Assembly: GCA_026014615.1 (NCBI GenBank)
Contig: JAOZHZ010000018.1
Span: forward strand, 124,001 to 188,000
Source of the DNA: Candidatus Bathyarchaeota archaeon
GTDB taxonomy: Archaea; Thermoproteota; Bathyarchaeia; Bathyarchaeales; Bathycorpusculaceae
Length of the DNA: 64,000 nucleotides
Direction: 5' to 3'
In this document: positions 33,970 to 42,926 of the stretch, in pieces
How positions within the stretch are numbered: position 1 is the first letter of the stretch
Layout of the letters: every line of letters starts with the position of its first letter
Notes under the pieces: model-generated
Told to the model about the DNA's origin: nothing
The model's input: the letters and a program-made list of their open reading frames with translations, nothing else
The model's database searches: none
Translations under genes and position numbers: made by a program

Positions 33970-34530
33970 TTACCCAGCTTTTTCCCGCAGTTTAGAAGAC
34001 TTATTTGGAAAGTACAGTACGCGGACTCGGTTGAGGATTATGCCTGCGATTATGCCTCCTGCAGCGCCAAAAATCAGATGCGACGCCCCTGCAATGCCGA
34101 TGCCAGCCAGCAAAATGTTGGCGTTTAGGCTCAAAGCGCTGGTTATGGAGTAGTTAACCGCCATCTTGGCAAAGCTCCCAAACGCACCCAACAAAACCGC
34201 CACAAACACGTTACCCAAGTGCTCCTTGAAAAAAATCCCAAAAAGGTCCATCGTGACGCCCATGGCAGTGTACTCAAACACCTTCAAGATGCCCGTGCTA
34301 CCCATCCCGATGGTACCAATGAGTAAACCCGAAAGCACCCCAATATACGTGCCAGAACCAAACTTACGCACCAACCCGATACCGACGATGAACGGTATGA
34401 CCCAGAGAATGGCGTTGTGCCCAGGCAAACGCATAGGCGTCTTAAAAAAAGTCTTCAAAACAAAAACCAACGCCGCCATCAACGACAAAAAACAAACCTC
34501 GTAAAGCAGAAAATACTTCCGATCCCGCAT
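33970..34530 (-). CDS. ECF transporter S component-like membrane protein
   Basis: 186 residues with six membrane helices in the ECF S-component layout: an N-terminal helix with FLSLMAALVFVLKTFF carrying the AxxxA-like ATPase-docking motif, an LPGHNAILWVIPFIVGI helix, and GSGTYIGVLSGLLIGTIGMG. The last helices (AGIGIAGASHLIFGAAGG) complete the bundle. S components bind vitamins or metals and work with a shared ECF ATPase pair, not encoded in this window. The specific ligand is not predictable; loops resemble the thiamine/HMP group only loosely. The following secreted protein gene lies 13 bases upstream on the same strand. Confidence 0.75.
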   Translation of the reverse strand: MRDRKYFLLYEVCFLSLMAALVFVLKTFFKTPMRLPGHNAILWVIPFIVGIGLVRKFGSGTYIGVLSGLLIGTIGMGSTGILKVFEYTAMGVTMDLFGIFFKEHLGNVFVAVLLGAFGSFAKMAVNYSITSALSLNANILLAGIGIAGASHLIFGAAGGIIAGIILNRVRVLYFPNKSSKLREKAG

Positions 34531-34543
34531 AGCAAGTCACCGT

Positions 34544-35320
34544 TTAGGACGCGCTTGACCGCAACCGCAGCCCAAAATCCTCCCCAATTACCCCATTAAC
34601 GGCAACCAACAACACGAAGGTTTCCTGCACGCGGCTGCCCGTGAAATCCACATAAAACGTGCCCGACAAAGCATCCGTCACCGTCACCTCGCCACTGGGG
34701 TTCTTGGGGTCAGTAGTGAAGTGCAAAGAATTCAACCCGCCCCCAGCCTTCTCAAACCGCATCAAATACGTGTCATCCCCAAAATCATCAAACACTGCAC
34801 CTGCCGCGTTACTAACACGCACATTCACATGATTCACATCAGACAAAACCTGCGAAGAAAGCAACATGCTGTTCTCGCCAGAAGCTGACTCCGTTACGTA
34901 GAAGCCACTTGCACCGTCACCTTCCACACGGTTCGTCCAAGAAATCCCCCCGTTCTCACCGATGTAACCGTACACATGAAAAGCAGCCGTCCCACGCAAA
35001 CCCGTAAACTCATAATCCACCTGCACACACGGAAACGTCGAAGTCAAATTACTCGTCGCGTTTAAATCCACAAACATCAAATAGAAATCCGAACCACTCC
35101 CCGCAACATCCGCGGGAACCACAGGCAACTCAGACGCATACGGAACCCAACCTTGAGGACCATACAAGAAACTGGAAGCATCAAACCGCTCATCCAAACA
35201 GTAATTGCCCACAGTCAGGTCAGCGTCTTGGCTAAGAAACGCCAACTGCACCGCAAAAACTCCACCAAGCAGCAAACCAAAAACCGCAAACGCCACAACC
35301 AACTTAACAGCAAACCGCAT
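34544..35320 (-). CDS. Secreted hypothetical beta-sandwich protein
   Basis: 258 residues. Signal peptide or membrane anchor at the N terminus (KLVVAFAVFGLLLGGVFA). The rest is beta-rich with no cysteine cluster: DLTVGNYCLDERFDAS, VDYEFTGLRGTAAFHVYGYI and NSMLLSSQVLSDVNHVNV. NxS/T sequons suggest glycosylation. Two cysteines (about 41 and 94) could form one disulfide. Strand order suggests a jelly-roll or Ig-like module, but no family is recognised. It lies between a TiaS-like gene upstream and the ECF S component downstream; the spacings (one and 13 bases) make a three-gene unit. Confidence 0.6.
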   Translation of the reverse strand: MRFAVKLVVAFAVFGLLLGGVFAVQLAFLSQDADLTVGNYCLDERFDASSFLYGPQGWVPYASELPVVPADVAGSGSDFYLMFVDLNATSNLTSTFPCVQVDYEFTGLRGTAAFHVYGYIGENGGISWTNRVEGDGASGFYVTESASGENSMLLSSQVLSDVNHVNVRVSNAAGAVFDDFGDDTYLMRFEKAGGGLNSLHFTTDPKNPSGEVTVTDALSGTFYVDFTGSRVQETFVLLVAVNGVIGEDFGLRLRSSAS

Positions 35321-35321
35321 C

Positions 35322-36014
35322 TTAAGCCCTCTTCAACGCCTCATACCCGTCTTCAACTTCCGCAACAAACAAAACTGCCTTTCCACCGATAAACGACGGC
35401 GTCGCATGCTTAGGAACACGCACCGTCCCTTCAGAAAGTTGTTTGCCCTGCAAAGTCATAACCACATCAACACCCGAAGACAAAACCTCCTGCACAGAAC
35501 AGTCACCTGTCAAATCGCGGTTCTTACCCCGCAACAGAAAACGTCCATCACAACCCAACGAAGCCAACCCCACACCCGCCAAAGCACCAATTACGCCGCC
35601 GTTGGTTCCGCCTAAACCTTCCAAACGAATCCCACAGCCTCCGGCAACCTGCAACGCGCGTTCCTGTGAAACCACAACCGACTTAGCATCTTGACCAAAA
35701 GCCACCACGGCAGGCACAACCTGACCCGCAAAAGCAACCGCCAACCCAGGATCACTCCCCACAATAAAATCTTCAAGCATCAACCGCCGAACCAACCCAA
35801 AAACCGCCTCAACCGCAGACTGTGGCGCCTCCACATGAATCACGGCACAACTGTTATGCGAAGTAAACGGCACGTCAGGATGAACAAACAACTGATGACG
35901 CGTGACCCCAAAAACTCCAAACCGTGCCGAAAGCGCAGCAGCTACGTCTCGAGCAAGCCTGCCAGTGCCGCGAGAAACCAAGATGTCTGTATCATCCAAG
36001 CCAACGTATATCAA
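35322..36014 (-). CDS. TiaS-like protein (GLDDTD motif), N-terminal part only
   Basis: 230 residues. It begins MIYVGLDDTD, the phosphate-binding signature of TiaS (tRNA-Ile2 agmatinylcytidine synthetase) and of methanogenesis marker protein 11. It continues with RGTGRLARDVAAALS and FTSHNSCAVIHVEAP, which match the TiaS THCN domain (RxxxGTGxLxR and SHNxC). TiaS itself is about 420 residues with a C-terminal OB and zinc ribbon; these are absent here. The protein could be a shorter paralogue with another nucleotide substrate. Ends with VAEVEDGYEALKRA. It is the first gene of a three-gene minus-strand unit. Confidence 0.72.
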   Translation of the reverse strand: MIYVGLDDTDILVSRGTGRLARDVAAALSARFGVFGVTRHQLFVHPDVPFTSHNSCAVIHVEAPQSAVEAVFGLVRRLMLEDFIVGSDPGLAVAFAGQVVPAVVAFGQDAKSVVVSQERALQVAGGCGIRLEGLGGTNGGVIGALAGVGLASLGCDGRFLLRGKNRDLTGDCSVQEVLSSGVDVVMTLQGKQLSEGTVRVPKHATPSFIGGKAVLFVAEVEDGYEALKRA

Positions 36015-36294
36015 CTGCGCACCTCGATGTGTTCACCAAAACATGACAGCCTTTTCTAATAAACTTGCTGAACAAGCCCCAACCAACTGCACACGCAACT
36101 GCCGACCCGAAAAACCGTCAATTCTGGAATACGAATAAATTTGAGGAAAAACCTTACTATTACAACATACGACATATCTTGTAGTAACATACTGTTACCA
36201 CAAATGTTTGTTCTTACGTTACCTAAACCGAACAGCTACTCTCTGAATCCTTAACCTAACCAGCCAAGGAACACGCATCACGGAGGCAAAAGGC

Positions 36295-37395
36295 ATACTT
36301 TCAGCAGCATCAAAACCGAAATTCAAAAAATGGGTCTCCTTATCCGTAGCGCTGGGATTTGCCGCCTTCACACTCTACATGTACTTCTGTACCGACTTCA
36401 CCAAAATCGTCGGAACTATAGGAAAAACCAACCCATACATCTACGCCTTGGCGTTTCTATGCGTAATCTGTGGCACCACATTCAACACGCTAACATGGCA
36501 CAAAATCCTCACAAACCTCAACGTCCCAACCACCTTCCGAAGAGCCTTCAGCTTAAGCTGGGTCGGAACCTTCGTTGACTCCCTCAGTCCAGGAGGCTGG
36601 TCAGGAGACATCTTCAAAACATACCTGCTTTCAAAAGACCAAGGCATAGACGGTGCAAAAGCCGCAGCCGCCATAGTCGTAAAAAACGTTCTTGAACTAC
36701 TCATAACGTTAGCCGCGTTAGTGACGGGAATGGTGTTGTTAGCAGTGAACTATTCCTTGAGCGGGACAGTGACAATTGCCATCGGAGCAACCATGCTTCT
36801 TCTGGCGTTGCCGCTCGTATGCATTGTTTACTTGAGCGCACATCTGGGCGCAACTAACAAACTGTTAGGGTGGGCAAAACGTGTCTGGACGCGCGCCAAG
36901 GGAAAACCGTTTGAAGAAATAGATAGCGGTGAAGATAGGATACAAAAAACGCTTACCGAATTTCACGACGGCATTACCTCCATTAAGAAAAAACCAAAAT
37001 CCATGATTGAACCCATCCTGCTGCAAAGCGTAGCTTGGGCATTTGACATCCTTTCCCTGTTCATTGTTTTTGCTGCCCTTGGCTCTTTGATTACGCCAGA
37101 TAAGATAATAATTGCAAACACGATAGTGGTGAATCTCCAAAGTCAGGGGGTTGCTCTGGCAGGCTTCGCTCAAATTGCCTCAAGCACCGTTTACACGGTT
37201 TTAGGCATTACACCTGTTTTGGCGATAGCTTCAAGTGTGCTGTCAGGGGTTGCAGTTTTCTGGTTCAAGATTGCAGTTTCGTTTGTCGCCTTCCAAATCA
37301 TAGTTTTTGACCGTTATGTCCCGTTAGTCTGCAAAAAATGCGGGTCTAGTGAAGACTGCGAGAAAAGTATTGAACAAAAGCCCTTCACTATTTAG
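36295..37395 (+). CDS. LPG-synthase-type flippase (UPF0104), ATA start proposed
   Basis: About 366 residues with 7-8 membrane helices, lysylphosphatidylglycerol synthase TM region family (YbhN/AglD-like), involved in lipid flipping or glycolipid synthesis. Visible marks include AFSLSWVGTFVDSLSPGGWS and GDIFKTYLLSKDQG after helix 3 (the G-D/E-xxR region) and a late glycine-rich helix. The first ATG (36379) falls inside helix 1, so the chain must begin earlier. GGAGG at 36282-36286 precedes ATA 36295 by eight bases; the frame has no ATG, GTG or TTG before a stop upstream. ATA or a frame error is therefore needed. A C-terminal Cys-containing tail ends the protein (CKKCGSSEDCEKS). Confidence 0.78.
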   Translation: MLSAASKPKFKKWVSLSVALGFAAFTLYMYFCTDFTKIVGTIGKTNPYIYALAFLCVICGTTFNTLTWHKILTNLNVPTTFRRAFSLSWVGTFVDSLSPGGWSGDIFKTYLLSKDQGIDGAKAAAAIVVKNVLELLITLAALVTGMVLLAVNYSLSGTVTIAIGATMLLLALPLVCIVYLSAHLGATNKLLGWAKRVWTRAKGKPFEEIDSGEDRIQKTLTEFHDGITSIKKKPKSMIEPILLQSVAWAFDILSLFIVFAALGSLITPDKIIIANTIVVNLQSQGVALAGFAQIASSTVYTVLGITPVLAIASSVLSGVAVFWFKIAVSFVAFQIIVFDRYVPLVCKKCGSSEDCEKSIEQKPFTI

Positions 37396-37539
37396 AGCGT
37401 ACAGAGTTTCGAACACAAATCCGCGGTCAAAAGCAAAGAAGCCTTGCAAATCAGCTATTTAGCTGATAATCGTTTACCTTATGCGTTTTGCCTTAACAAA
37501 TAATAACGCTGAAAACGCTTCTATACACGTGAAGGGAAG

Positions 37540-37752
37540 ATGATGAACGTCTCAAAAGCGAGGAAATACAGCTGCATCAACTGTGGAACACCCTTTGAGA
37601 TTTACCCTCCTGACGACCTTCACCGAAAAGCTTCAAGAATCGAAAAAGAATGCGAACAAAGCGTAAAGGTTTACTACCAATGCCAAAAATGTGGTCACAA
37701 CAACACCATCTACTGGTGCCGCATGCGACGACACCCCGAATGGTACGCATAA
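37540..37752 (+). CDS. Small zinc-ribbon protein (70 aa)
   Basis: Two CxxC pairs (SCINCGTPFEIYP near residue 11 and YYQCQKCGHNNTIYWC near residue 48) form a zinc ribbon with a helix between them carrying ASRIEKECEQS. The C-terminal WCRMRRHPEWYA is basic. It is probably a nucleic-acid or protein adaptor; many archaeal small proteins of this type are unassigned. The start could be either ATG of ATGATG at 37540/37543. Purine-rich gaagggaag precedes it. Confidence 0.65.
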   Translation: MMNVSKARKYSCINCGTPFEIYPPDDLHRKASRIEKECEQSVKVYYQCQKCGHNNTIYWCRMRRHPEWYA

Positions 37753-37964
37753 CCGTCCAAAACGGCAGGATGTAGCCTGCGAACATTTTTTTTCAGCGTT
37801 AAGCCTAAGCTTAAGTCTAAACAGAAATTTTTTCAGCTCAGAATAACCCCGAACATTTTAGTCAATACCTATAAAAATGCAAGTCTACCCACAATGAGTG
37901 CCAGTACGAGAGTGCTCAGAAGTTAAAATCTTGAAAATCTCGTGTATAATGGAGATTACAAAAA

Positions 37965-38447
37965 ATGAAGTATGACCAGCTTTTCGCTTATGCAAAACCG
38001 TATTTGGAAAAGAATGACTTGGGAGCGGCACATACGAACCGAGTTCTCGCCACAGCAAGAACCCACTTTTCGATTCCACCAGAGTTAGAGGAACTTACCA
38101 TCTGCGCTATAATCCTTCACGACATAGGCGGCAGCAGCATCAAAGAGCAATATGAGAAGGGACCAGAAATCGCATCTTCTCTTCTGAAGAAAATGGGCTG
38201 TGACGAGGACTTTGTTAGTCAAGTTTCGTTAATTGTGGGCACGCATCATGACCATCCAGACGAACCTTCGGCGCCGTTTAGGATTCTTTATGATGCGGAT
38301 AAGCTGGTCATGTTTTCACATGAAGAATTCCCTGTTTACGATTCGAGACCAAACTTCGACTGGGACAAAATTATCGATTTATTTTATTCTGAAAAAGCAA
38401 AGCATCTTGCGAGAGAAAACCTGAAAAAACGACGAGAAGAGCAATAA
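37965..38447 (+). CDS. HD-domain phosphohydrolase
   Basis: 160 residues. HD-domain metal ligands are in order: His in the N-terminal helix HTNRVLATARTHF, the HD pair in AIILHDIGGSSIKEQY, then the GTHHDHPDEP motif in the second half and an aspartate late in the domain (ILYDADKLVMFSH). This spacing matches small HD proteins acting on nucleotides, including YedJ-like phosphohydrolases. The chain is cytoplasmic with no other domain. The substrate is unknown. It lies just upstream of the tRNA-Cys gene, which is on the opposite strand. Confidence 0.82.
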   Translation: MKYDQLFAYAKPYLEKNDLGAAHTNRVLATARTHFSIPPELEELTICAIILHDIGGSSIKEQYEKGPEIASSLLKKMGCDEDFVSQVSLIVGTHHDHPDEPSAPFRILYDADKLVMFSHEEFPVYDSRPNFDWDKIIDLFYSEKAKHLARENLKKRREEQ

Positions 38448-38536
38448 ACGCGATTGAACACCTTTTCAGGTTCTGCACAAAAGGAAAAACAACAAATTGC
38501 TTCCGAAAAACTAAGCGAAAAAACTGAGTTGTTTTG

Positions 38537-38612
38537 TGGAGCTGGGGATGGGAATTGAACCCATATAGAGCAGCTCTGCAGGCTACCGCCTGAACCATTC
38601 GGCCACCCCAGC
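38537..38612 (-). tRNA. tRNA-Cys (GCA)
   Basis: Minus-strand cloverleaf: acceptor GCTGGGG with CCCCAGC, D arm GGCCGAATGG, anticodon loop CTGCAGA (GCA), T arm ATGGG-TTCAATT-CCCAT. Discriminator U is the tRNA-Cys identity base. CCA is encoded. No intron. Confidence 0.95.
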
Positions 38613-38704
38613 TTAACGCTGCGAAAAGAACCTTAGTTTAGACTATAATAAAAATATTCTTCACATACAACGCTATTGTCTTCGCAGAAAACGGGGATGG
38701 TTGT

Positions 38705-39757
38705 TTAGTTTGGTGGATTATTGAACACATCCATGAAGATTTGCCATGAAGGCTCAGCATGTGTTACCTTATGCGTTTTAATGTTCACGTTGTACAATCC
38801 GTAGGACCAGCCATCATAATGAAGCTCTTCTTGTCCGCTCCAGTACCACAACTGATAAACTTGTCCTATATTTGGTGAATTCATGGTTTCGTTGCACAGG
38901 TAGGCGAGGATTTCGTGATCCCAAGCTGGAAGTTCATTAACGTGTATCGGCTTACCCAACAAATCGGAGTAGTATTTACACATCTCAACAACCTCAGTTA
39001 CCCTTGTTAATGCCCCTTTGGATTCCCCAACTTGCGGTGGAACGTTATCTGCCCACAGGTTAATGCCGATGTAGTCTGAGTAGTTAGCCCAGTACGGAAC
39101 ACAGTCCTCTTCCGTAGATGGGTTAAGTGGGAAGTCCCAGTGGAGTGCCCAAAAACCGTAGGGCATCAAAAACTCGGTGCTGAAGGGAACGCTACTGAGG
39201 TTTTTCCAAGTTTCGTATTCCATTTTAAGCACTGACTGTGCTTGCTCTTTTGTGCGAAAGTGATTATAGGGTTCGTTGAAGCCCACCATCAAAACCACAT
39301 TTGAATAATTACTTACGGTGGAGCTTAGGTTGCCGTACCAGTTAGTGTACCATTGTTGGCTTAAGGTTGCCGTGTCGTTATACTTCCAGAAAGGGTACAC
39401 GTAGTGCCCGTACTTTTGGTCAAACGCGTAGTCACATCGAAGCACCACCTTATAGTCTTTGAACTCTTGCAGCCACCGCGAAAGGCGCGCAGATGCATCC
39501 CAGATGGCACCCGTATTGTTGTCGCCTACCCAGACGCTAAGCTGAACACCAGTAACGACTTTCAATTCATCCAGCATAGAGTGAATAACAGAAGGCTCCA
39601 AATCGTCGTTAACGTGCATAACCACATAGACATCGTCGTAAACGGCGTTGACCTTAACTGCCTCCGCCGGCTGATTGTAAACGTTAAAGGAAACTGATAA
39701 AAGAAACATGCAAATGAGCACACCAGCTATTCTTAGGGTAAGAGCGGATTTTTTCAT
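38705..39757 (-). CDS. Secreted clan-A-like glycoside hydrolase
   Basis: 350 residues with an N-terminal signal peptide (LRIAGVLICMFLLSVSFNVY). The chain follows a TIM-barrel scheme, with VVLMVGFNEPYNHF placing an acid/base Asn-Glu-Pro at strand 4 and IHVNELPAWDHEIL placing a second glutamate near strand 7. That pair is typical of clan GH-A retaining glycosidases. Other helpful segments are LSVWVGDNNTGAIWDAS and YIGINLWADNVPPQ. Assignment to a GH family is uncertain; the protein could instead be a cellulase-like surface protein with altered activity. Many sequons suggest glycosylation. It is flanked by the tRNA-Cys gene and a promoter region. Confidence 0.68.
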   Translation of the reverse strand: MKKSALTLRIAGVLICMFLLSVSFNVYNQPAEAVKVNAVYDDVYVVMHVNDDLEPSVIHSMLDELKVVTGVQLSVWVGDNNTGAIWDASARLSRWLQEFKDYKVVLRCDYAFDQKYGHYVYPFWKYNDTATLSQQWYTNWYGNLSSTVSNYSNVVLMVGFNEPYNHFRTKEQAQSVLKMEYETWKNLSSVPFSTEFLMPYGFWALHWDFPLNPSTEEDCVPYWANYSDYIGINLWADNVPPQVGESKGALTRVTEVVEMCKYYSDLLGKPIHVNELPAWDHEILAYLCNETMNSPNIGQVYQLWYWSGQEELHYDGWSYGLYNVNIKTHKVTHAEPSWQIFMDVFNNPPN

Positions 39758-39978
39758 TTTGCCTCAGTTCACACCTTTATTGAAGCTGTAAAAATATATG
39801 CATTTAGCAAAAATCAGACTCAAGCAAAATTGCGACGAAAAGCTACTAAGAGTAGAAGCCATGAAGATTGCGTGTTTTACCTCGGTGAAACGAAAAAAGC
39901 ATAGAAAACGAAGAGAACGTTTATAGTCAGAACCAAACACTCTAAGAAAAGAATGGGTTCAGGAACAAACGCTGGAGT

Positions 39979-41169
39979 TTGAAGATGGCGGCATTCACCA
40001 TCATAACCGACGTTTTAATTGTGTTGGCAGCAGCGCTTCTGGTTGGGGAACTGTTTGAGCGTTTCAGCCTGCCCTCAGTTGTAGGCGAAATTTTAAGCGG
40101 CATGATAATCGGGCCGTCAATGCTTGGGTTGGTTGCTGCAAACGACGCCATCCGAGCCGTCTCCTCCATCGCCTTATTCTTCATAATCTTTCACATAGGC
40201 TTTGAAATGAGAACCCACATGGTCAGAGGCAAACTTTTCGGAGCCTCCCTGCTTTCCATAACCAGTTTTCTGGTGCCGCTTGCCTTAACCGCCGCGGCTG
40301 CCCTTGTGTTTTTCCCCTTCGGAACCAAAGCAGACTTCATCATTGCCTTAGCAATCTCTATACCATCCATCTCAATTATATCAGTCCTCATCTGGCAGTA
40401 CAACCTCCTCTGCACCATGACCGGACAAGTCATCCTATCCTCAGTCACAATATCAGACGTGCTGGCTTTCGTTATTCTCGCAGGTGTTGTGCGACCTTTA
40501 GAAAGCACCTTAACAATAGTCATGGAAATCGCGATTTTCGTGGTTGCCTTCGTCGTTATAGACTGGATTTTGAACCGAAAACCTGAAGCATTTCAACAGT
40601 TTCTGACACGCTCAGTAAAAGTGTTCAAAAGAGAAGACTTTGCGTTTGTATTTTTGATTATCGTGGCTCTTTCTGTTTCAGCAATCTTCCAAAGTATAGG
40701 CTTAAGCTACATTTTGGGGTCTTTCTTCGCAGGACTAATTGTTCACGATGGATTAATCGGCAGAAACGCGTTTGGCAGAATTTCCCAGACACTTTCAACC
40801 ATGAACAGGGTCTTTTTCATTCCACTGTTTTTTGGTTTTGCAGGTCTAGAAGTCATATTGGCAAGCATAAGCTACTTTTACTACGTTGGTTTGGCTGTGC
40901 TTATTGCAATAGCATTAGGCGCAGGGGTAGTCTTAACTTACTATGTTTCCAAAAAAACCTTGCAGCCTAAAATGGACATTGCCCCTAAGCAGGTTGCAGG
41001 TATTCTTGGAGGAAGAGGAGCCATCGGAATTGTCATAGCATCTGTTGCTTTAACCGAAGGCTCGATAAATGAGGCAGGATTCTCGTTAGTTATTCTTGCC
41101 ACTTTGATTATGTCGTTGGCTATTCCGTTTCTTGCTGGAAAGATCATTCAGAACAAAACGACAAACTGA
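39979..41169 (+). CDS. Cation:proton antiporter (CPA2, Kef/Nap-type)
   Basis: 396 residues and 12-13 membrane helices, monovalent cation:proton antiporter-2 family. Visible marks: ELFERFSLPSVVGEILSGMI at the N terminus, FIIFHIGFEMRTHMV for helix 3, ISIPSISIISVLIW, and the late GGRGAIGIVIASVALTEG. The usual Asp pair of NapA-type exchangers is represented by helix-5 residues near TISDVLAFVIL, with an Asp at the conserved position. It would exchange Na+ or K+ for H+ across the cytoplasmic membrane. No C-terminal KTN domain is fused. The start is at the TTG 39979 or the ATG six bases on. The DUF4255 gene follows with a 96-base gap. Confidence 0.9.
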   Translation: MKMAAFTIITDVLIVLAAALLVGELFERFSLPSVVGEILSGMIIGPSMLGLVAANDAIRAVSSIALFFIIFHIGFEMRTHMVRGKLFGASLLSITSFLVPLALTAAAALVFFPFGTKADFIIALAISIPSISIISVLIWQYNLLCTMTGQVILSSVTISDVLAFVILAGVVRPLESTLTIVMEIAIFVVAFVVIDWILNRKPEAFQQFLTRSVKVFKREDFAFVFLIIVALSVSAIFQSIGLSYILGSFFAGLIVHDGLIGRNAFGRISQTLSTMNRVFFIPLFFGFAGLEVILASISYFYYVGLAVLIAIALGAGVVLTYYVSKKTLQPKMDIAPKQVAGILGGRGAIGIVIASVALTEGSINEAGFSLVILATLIMSLAIPFLAGKIIQNKTTN

Positions 41170-41265
41170 TTTCTCAGAGTCGCAACAGCTTTCAGAAGGA
41201 ACGGATTTTTTGGTTTTGGCTAAAACTCTTTTAGGTGCTTGTTGAATTAAGTGTTGGGGTAAATC

Positions 41266-42192
41266 ATGGGTGACAGCGCCTTCGTATTGAACGTTGATAA
41301 GGCTTTAGCTAGTTTAATCTGGAATACCATTAAAGATTGTGCTGAAGTAAAAGGGTTGGTATCGAGTGAAAAACAGATTTCGTTTGCTTCACCAAAAAAA
41401 TGTGAAGCGGACAACTCCAAAAAGCTGTCAGTGTTCCTTTACAGCATCACCGAAAATGCATCAGCCAGAAATGAAGCCGCCAATGTGGATACTTCTGGAA
41501 AGCCGTGCGCACAAGTCTTTTTCACGCTTCACTATATTGTAACGCCATGCACAGGCAACGAAGAAAACGACCACCTGCTGCTTGGAAAAACAATGCAAAC
41601 ATTGGCAAATTCACCCGTTCTGCCTAACATACGTGATGATTCAGCGGTTGTAGCCAGGTTAGATTCGCTTTCTGTTGCTGAATTAAGTAGCCTTTGGAGT
41701 GCTCTGGGCACGCCCATTAAGCCGTGTGCATGTTACACTGTCGCCCCATTGGGAATTAAATGCAGCAACGAACTGGTAGTAACCACAAAACCAGTTAGTA
41801 CCCCAAGTACCCCACAGGCGGCTACAGAGGTTAACCGTACACTTGAACTTTATCAGGTAGTGCATAAAACGTTTGTAGAGCAGGCAGATGGCTGGAAGAA
41901 ACGAAACCTGTTTCAGAAGCAGTGGGTTTTCCAAGACTTCAAAAAAATCACTGACATGACGGTTGAGGAAATGCTTTCGGCACTTAACAGCTTGGGTGAC
42001 AAGTTAGAGCTACACTTGTCCACGTCACAGTACATCAAGCCCCTGAACATTTTAGCTCGATTCTACGAGCACCAACTGAAGCAGTTGAAAAGTTTCGAAA
42101 GGTTCTCTGCAAAGCAGAAAGAAAACCTTGACATGATTACACAGTGGATAAAAGACGTTAAAGCCCTAATTGACGCGTTAAGCAGCAGCTAA
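41266..42192 (+). CDS. Pvc16/DUF4255-like protein with C-terminal helical extension
   Basis: 308 residues. Residues about 1-185 follow the Pvc16_N (DUF4255) domain: an N-terminal helix (ALASLIWNTIKDCAE), KLSVFLYSITENASARNEA, FFTLHYIVTPCTG, a loop ending HLLLGKTMQTLANSPVLP, and SLSVAELSSLWSALGTPIKP. In contractile injection systems (PVC, eCIS) and tailed phages this protein caps the tail tube or sheath. Residues 190-308 add a helical region with QADGWKKRNLFQKQW. No sheath, tube, baseplate or ATPase gene lies in the window, so it is an orphan. Functional link to an injection system is inferred only. Antiporter gene upstream. Confidence 0.6.
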   Translation: MGDSAFVLNVDKALASLIWNTIKDCAEVKGLVSSEKQISFASPKKCEADNSKKLSVFLYSITENASARNEAANVDTSGKPCAQVFFTLHYIVTPCTGNEENDHLLLGKTMQTLANSPVLPNIRDDSAVVARLDSLSVAELSSLWSALGTPIKPCACYTVAPLGIKCSNELVVTTKPVSTPSTPQAATEVNRTLELYQVVHKTFVEQADGWKKRNLFQKQWVFQDFKKITDMTVEEMLSALNSLGDKLELHLSTSQYIKPLNILARFYEHQLKQLKSFERFSAKQKENLDMITQWIKDVKALIDALSSS

Positions 42193-42346
42193 GACTTAAG
42201 TCGCTGGTTCGTACCGTCGTAGTGTTTGGCTGTCAATGGCGATCAGAACGTACTAAAGACAGCAGAATCACTCACAACTACTGCGTCAATAGCTAACTCA
42301 AAACCTTGAAATCGGGTCAAAAGCTTAGAAAAAGAAGTATTGCGAA

Positions 42347-42835
42347 CTATGATGTTTGTTTGCCACAGTAGGGGCAGAATTTTGCGTCAGCGGGGAGACG
42401 ACGTCCGCAGTAAGGGCAGAATTGGGTAGCAGTAGAAGCAGACGCGGTAACAGCAGGAGTTGGAGGAACGTAAGTTTGTTGGGTTCTGTAGGTTGGAGGC
42501 GACCAAGTTATGGCAAGGATGCCTCCAATTAGTGAGAGCAGAAAGCCTATGAAGAAGCCTCCAGCGGCGCCCACCCAACTGACAAGCGAGAAAACCAGAA
42601 TAATTACACCCCAAAAGACATGCTGCGAAGGGTTAGAGCGAAGGCTAAATGCTGTGATAAGGATTATTACTCCCCAAGCAATGCCGAAGATGCCTGCAAT
42701 TGCTCCGATGCCGCCCATAAAGATGGTTATGGCTGCACTGACTAGCCCAACTAAGAGGCCTGCAAGCAAAATGAAGATTCCGCCTATGATAGACAGGATG
42801 TATGCAGTGTTAGGATAAGACTCTGAAAGAGACAT
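42347..42835 (-). CDS. Membrane protein with C-terminal zinc ribbon
   Basis: 162 residues. Four membrane helices (AYILSIIGGIFILLAGLLV, GGIGAIAGIFGIAWGVIILI, HVFWGVIILVFSLVSW, GFLLSLIGGILAIT) precede a Pro/Thr/Ala linker and a zinc ribbon with FCPYCGRRLPADAKFCPYCG at the end. Zinc-ribbon tails on DUF4064-like membrane proteins are widespread in archaea and of unknown role. The ribbon should face the cytoplasm. It is not in an obvious operon, being 92 bases upstream of the E1-like gene's stop on the same strand. Confidence 0.75.
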   Translation of the reverse strand: MSLSESYPNTAYILSIIGGIFILLAGLLVGLVSAAITIFMGGIGAIAGIFGIAWGVIILITAFSLRSNPSQHVFWGVIILVFSLVSWVGAAGGFFIGFLLSLIGGILAITWSPPTYRTQQTYVPPTPAVTASASTATQFCPYCGRRLPADAKFCPYCGKQTS

Positions 42836-42926
42836 AATTGGATTTTACAATCAACGTCTATTTAACATTTCACAGCGTTCCACACTTTTCTCAGAGGAAC
42901 ACTACCGTTAATTTGAGTTAACAGAC

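Noticed and set aside
35205..36059. Plus-strand basic frames over the secreted and TiaS-like genes
   Set aside because: Opposite-strand shadows; the minus frames carry signal peptide and family motifs.
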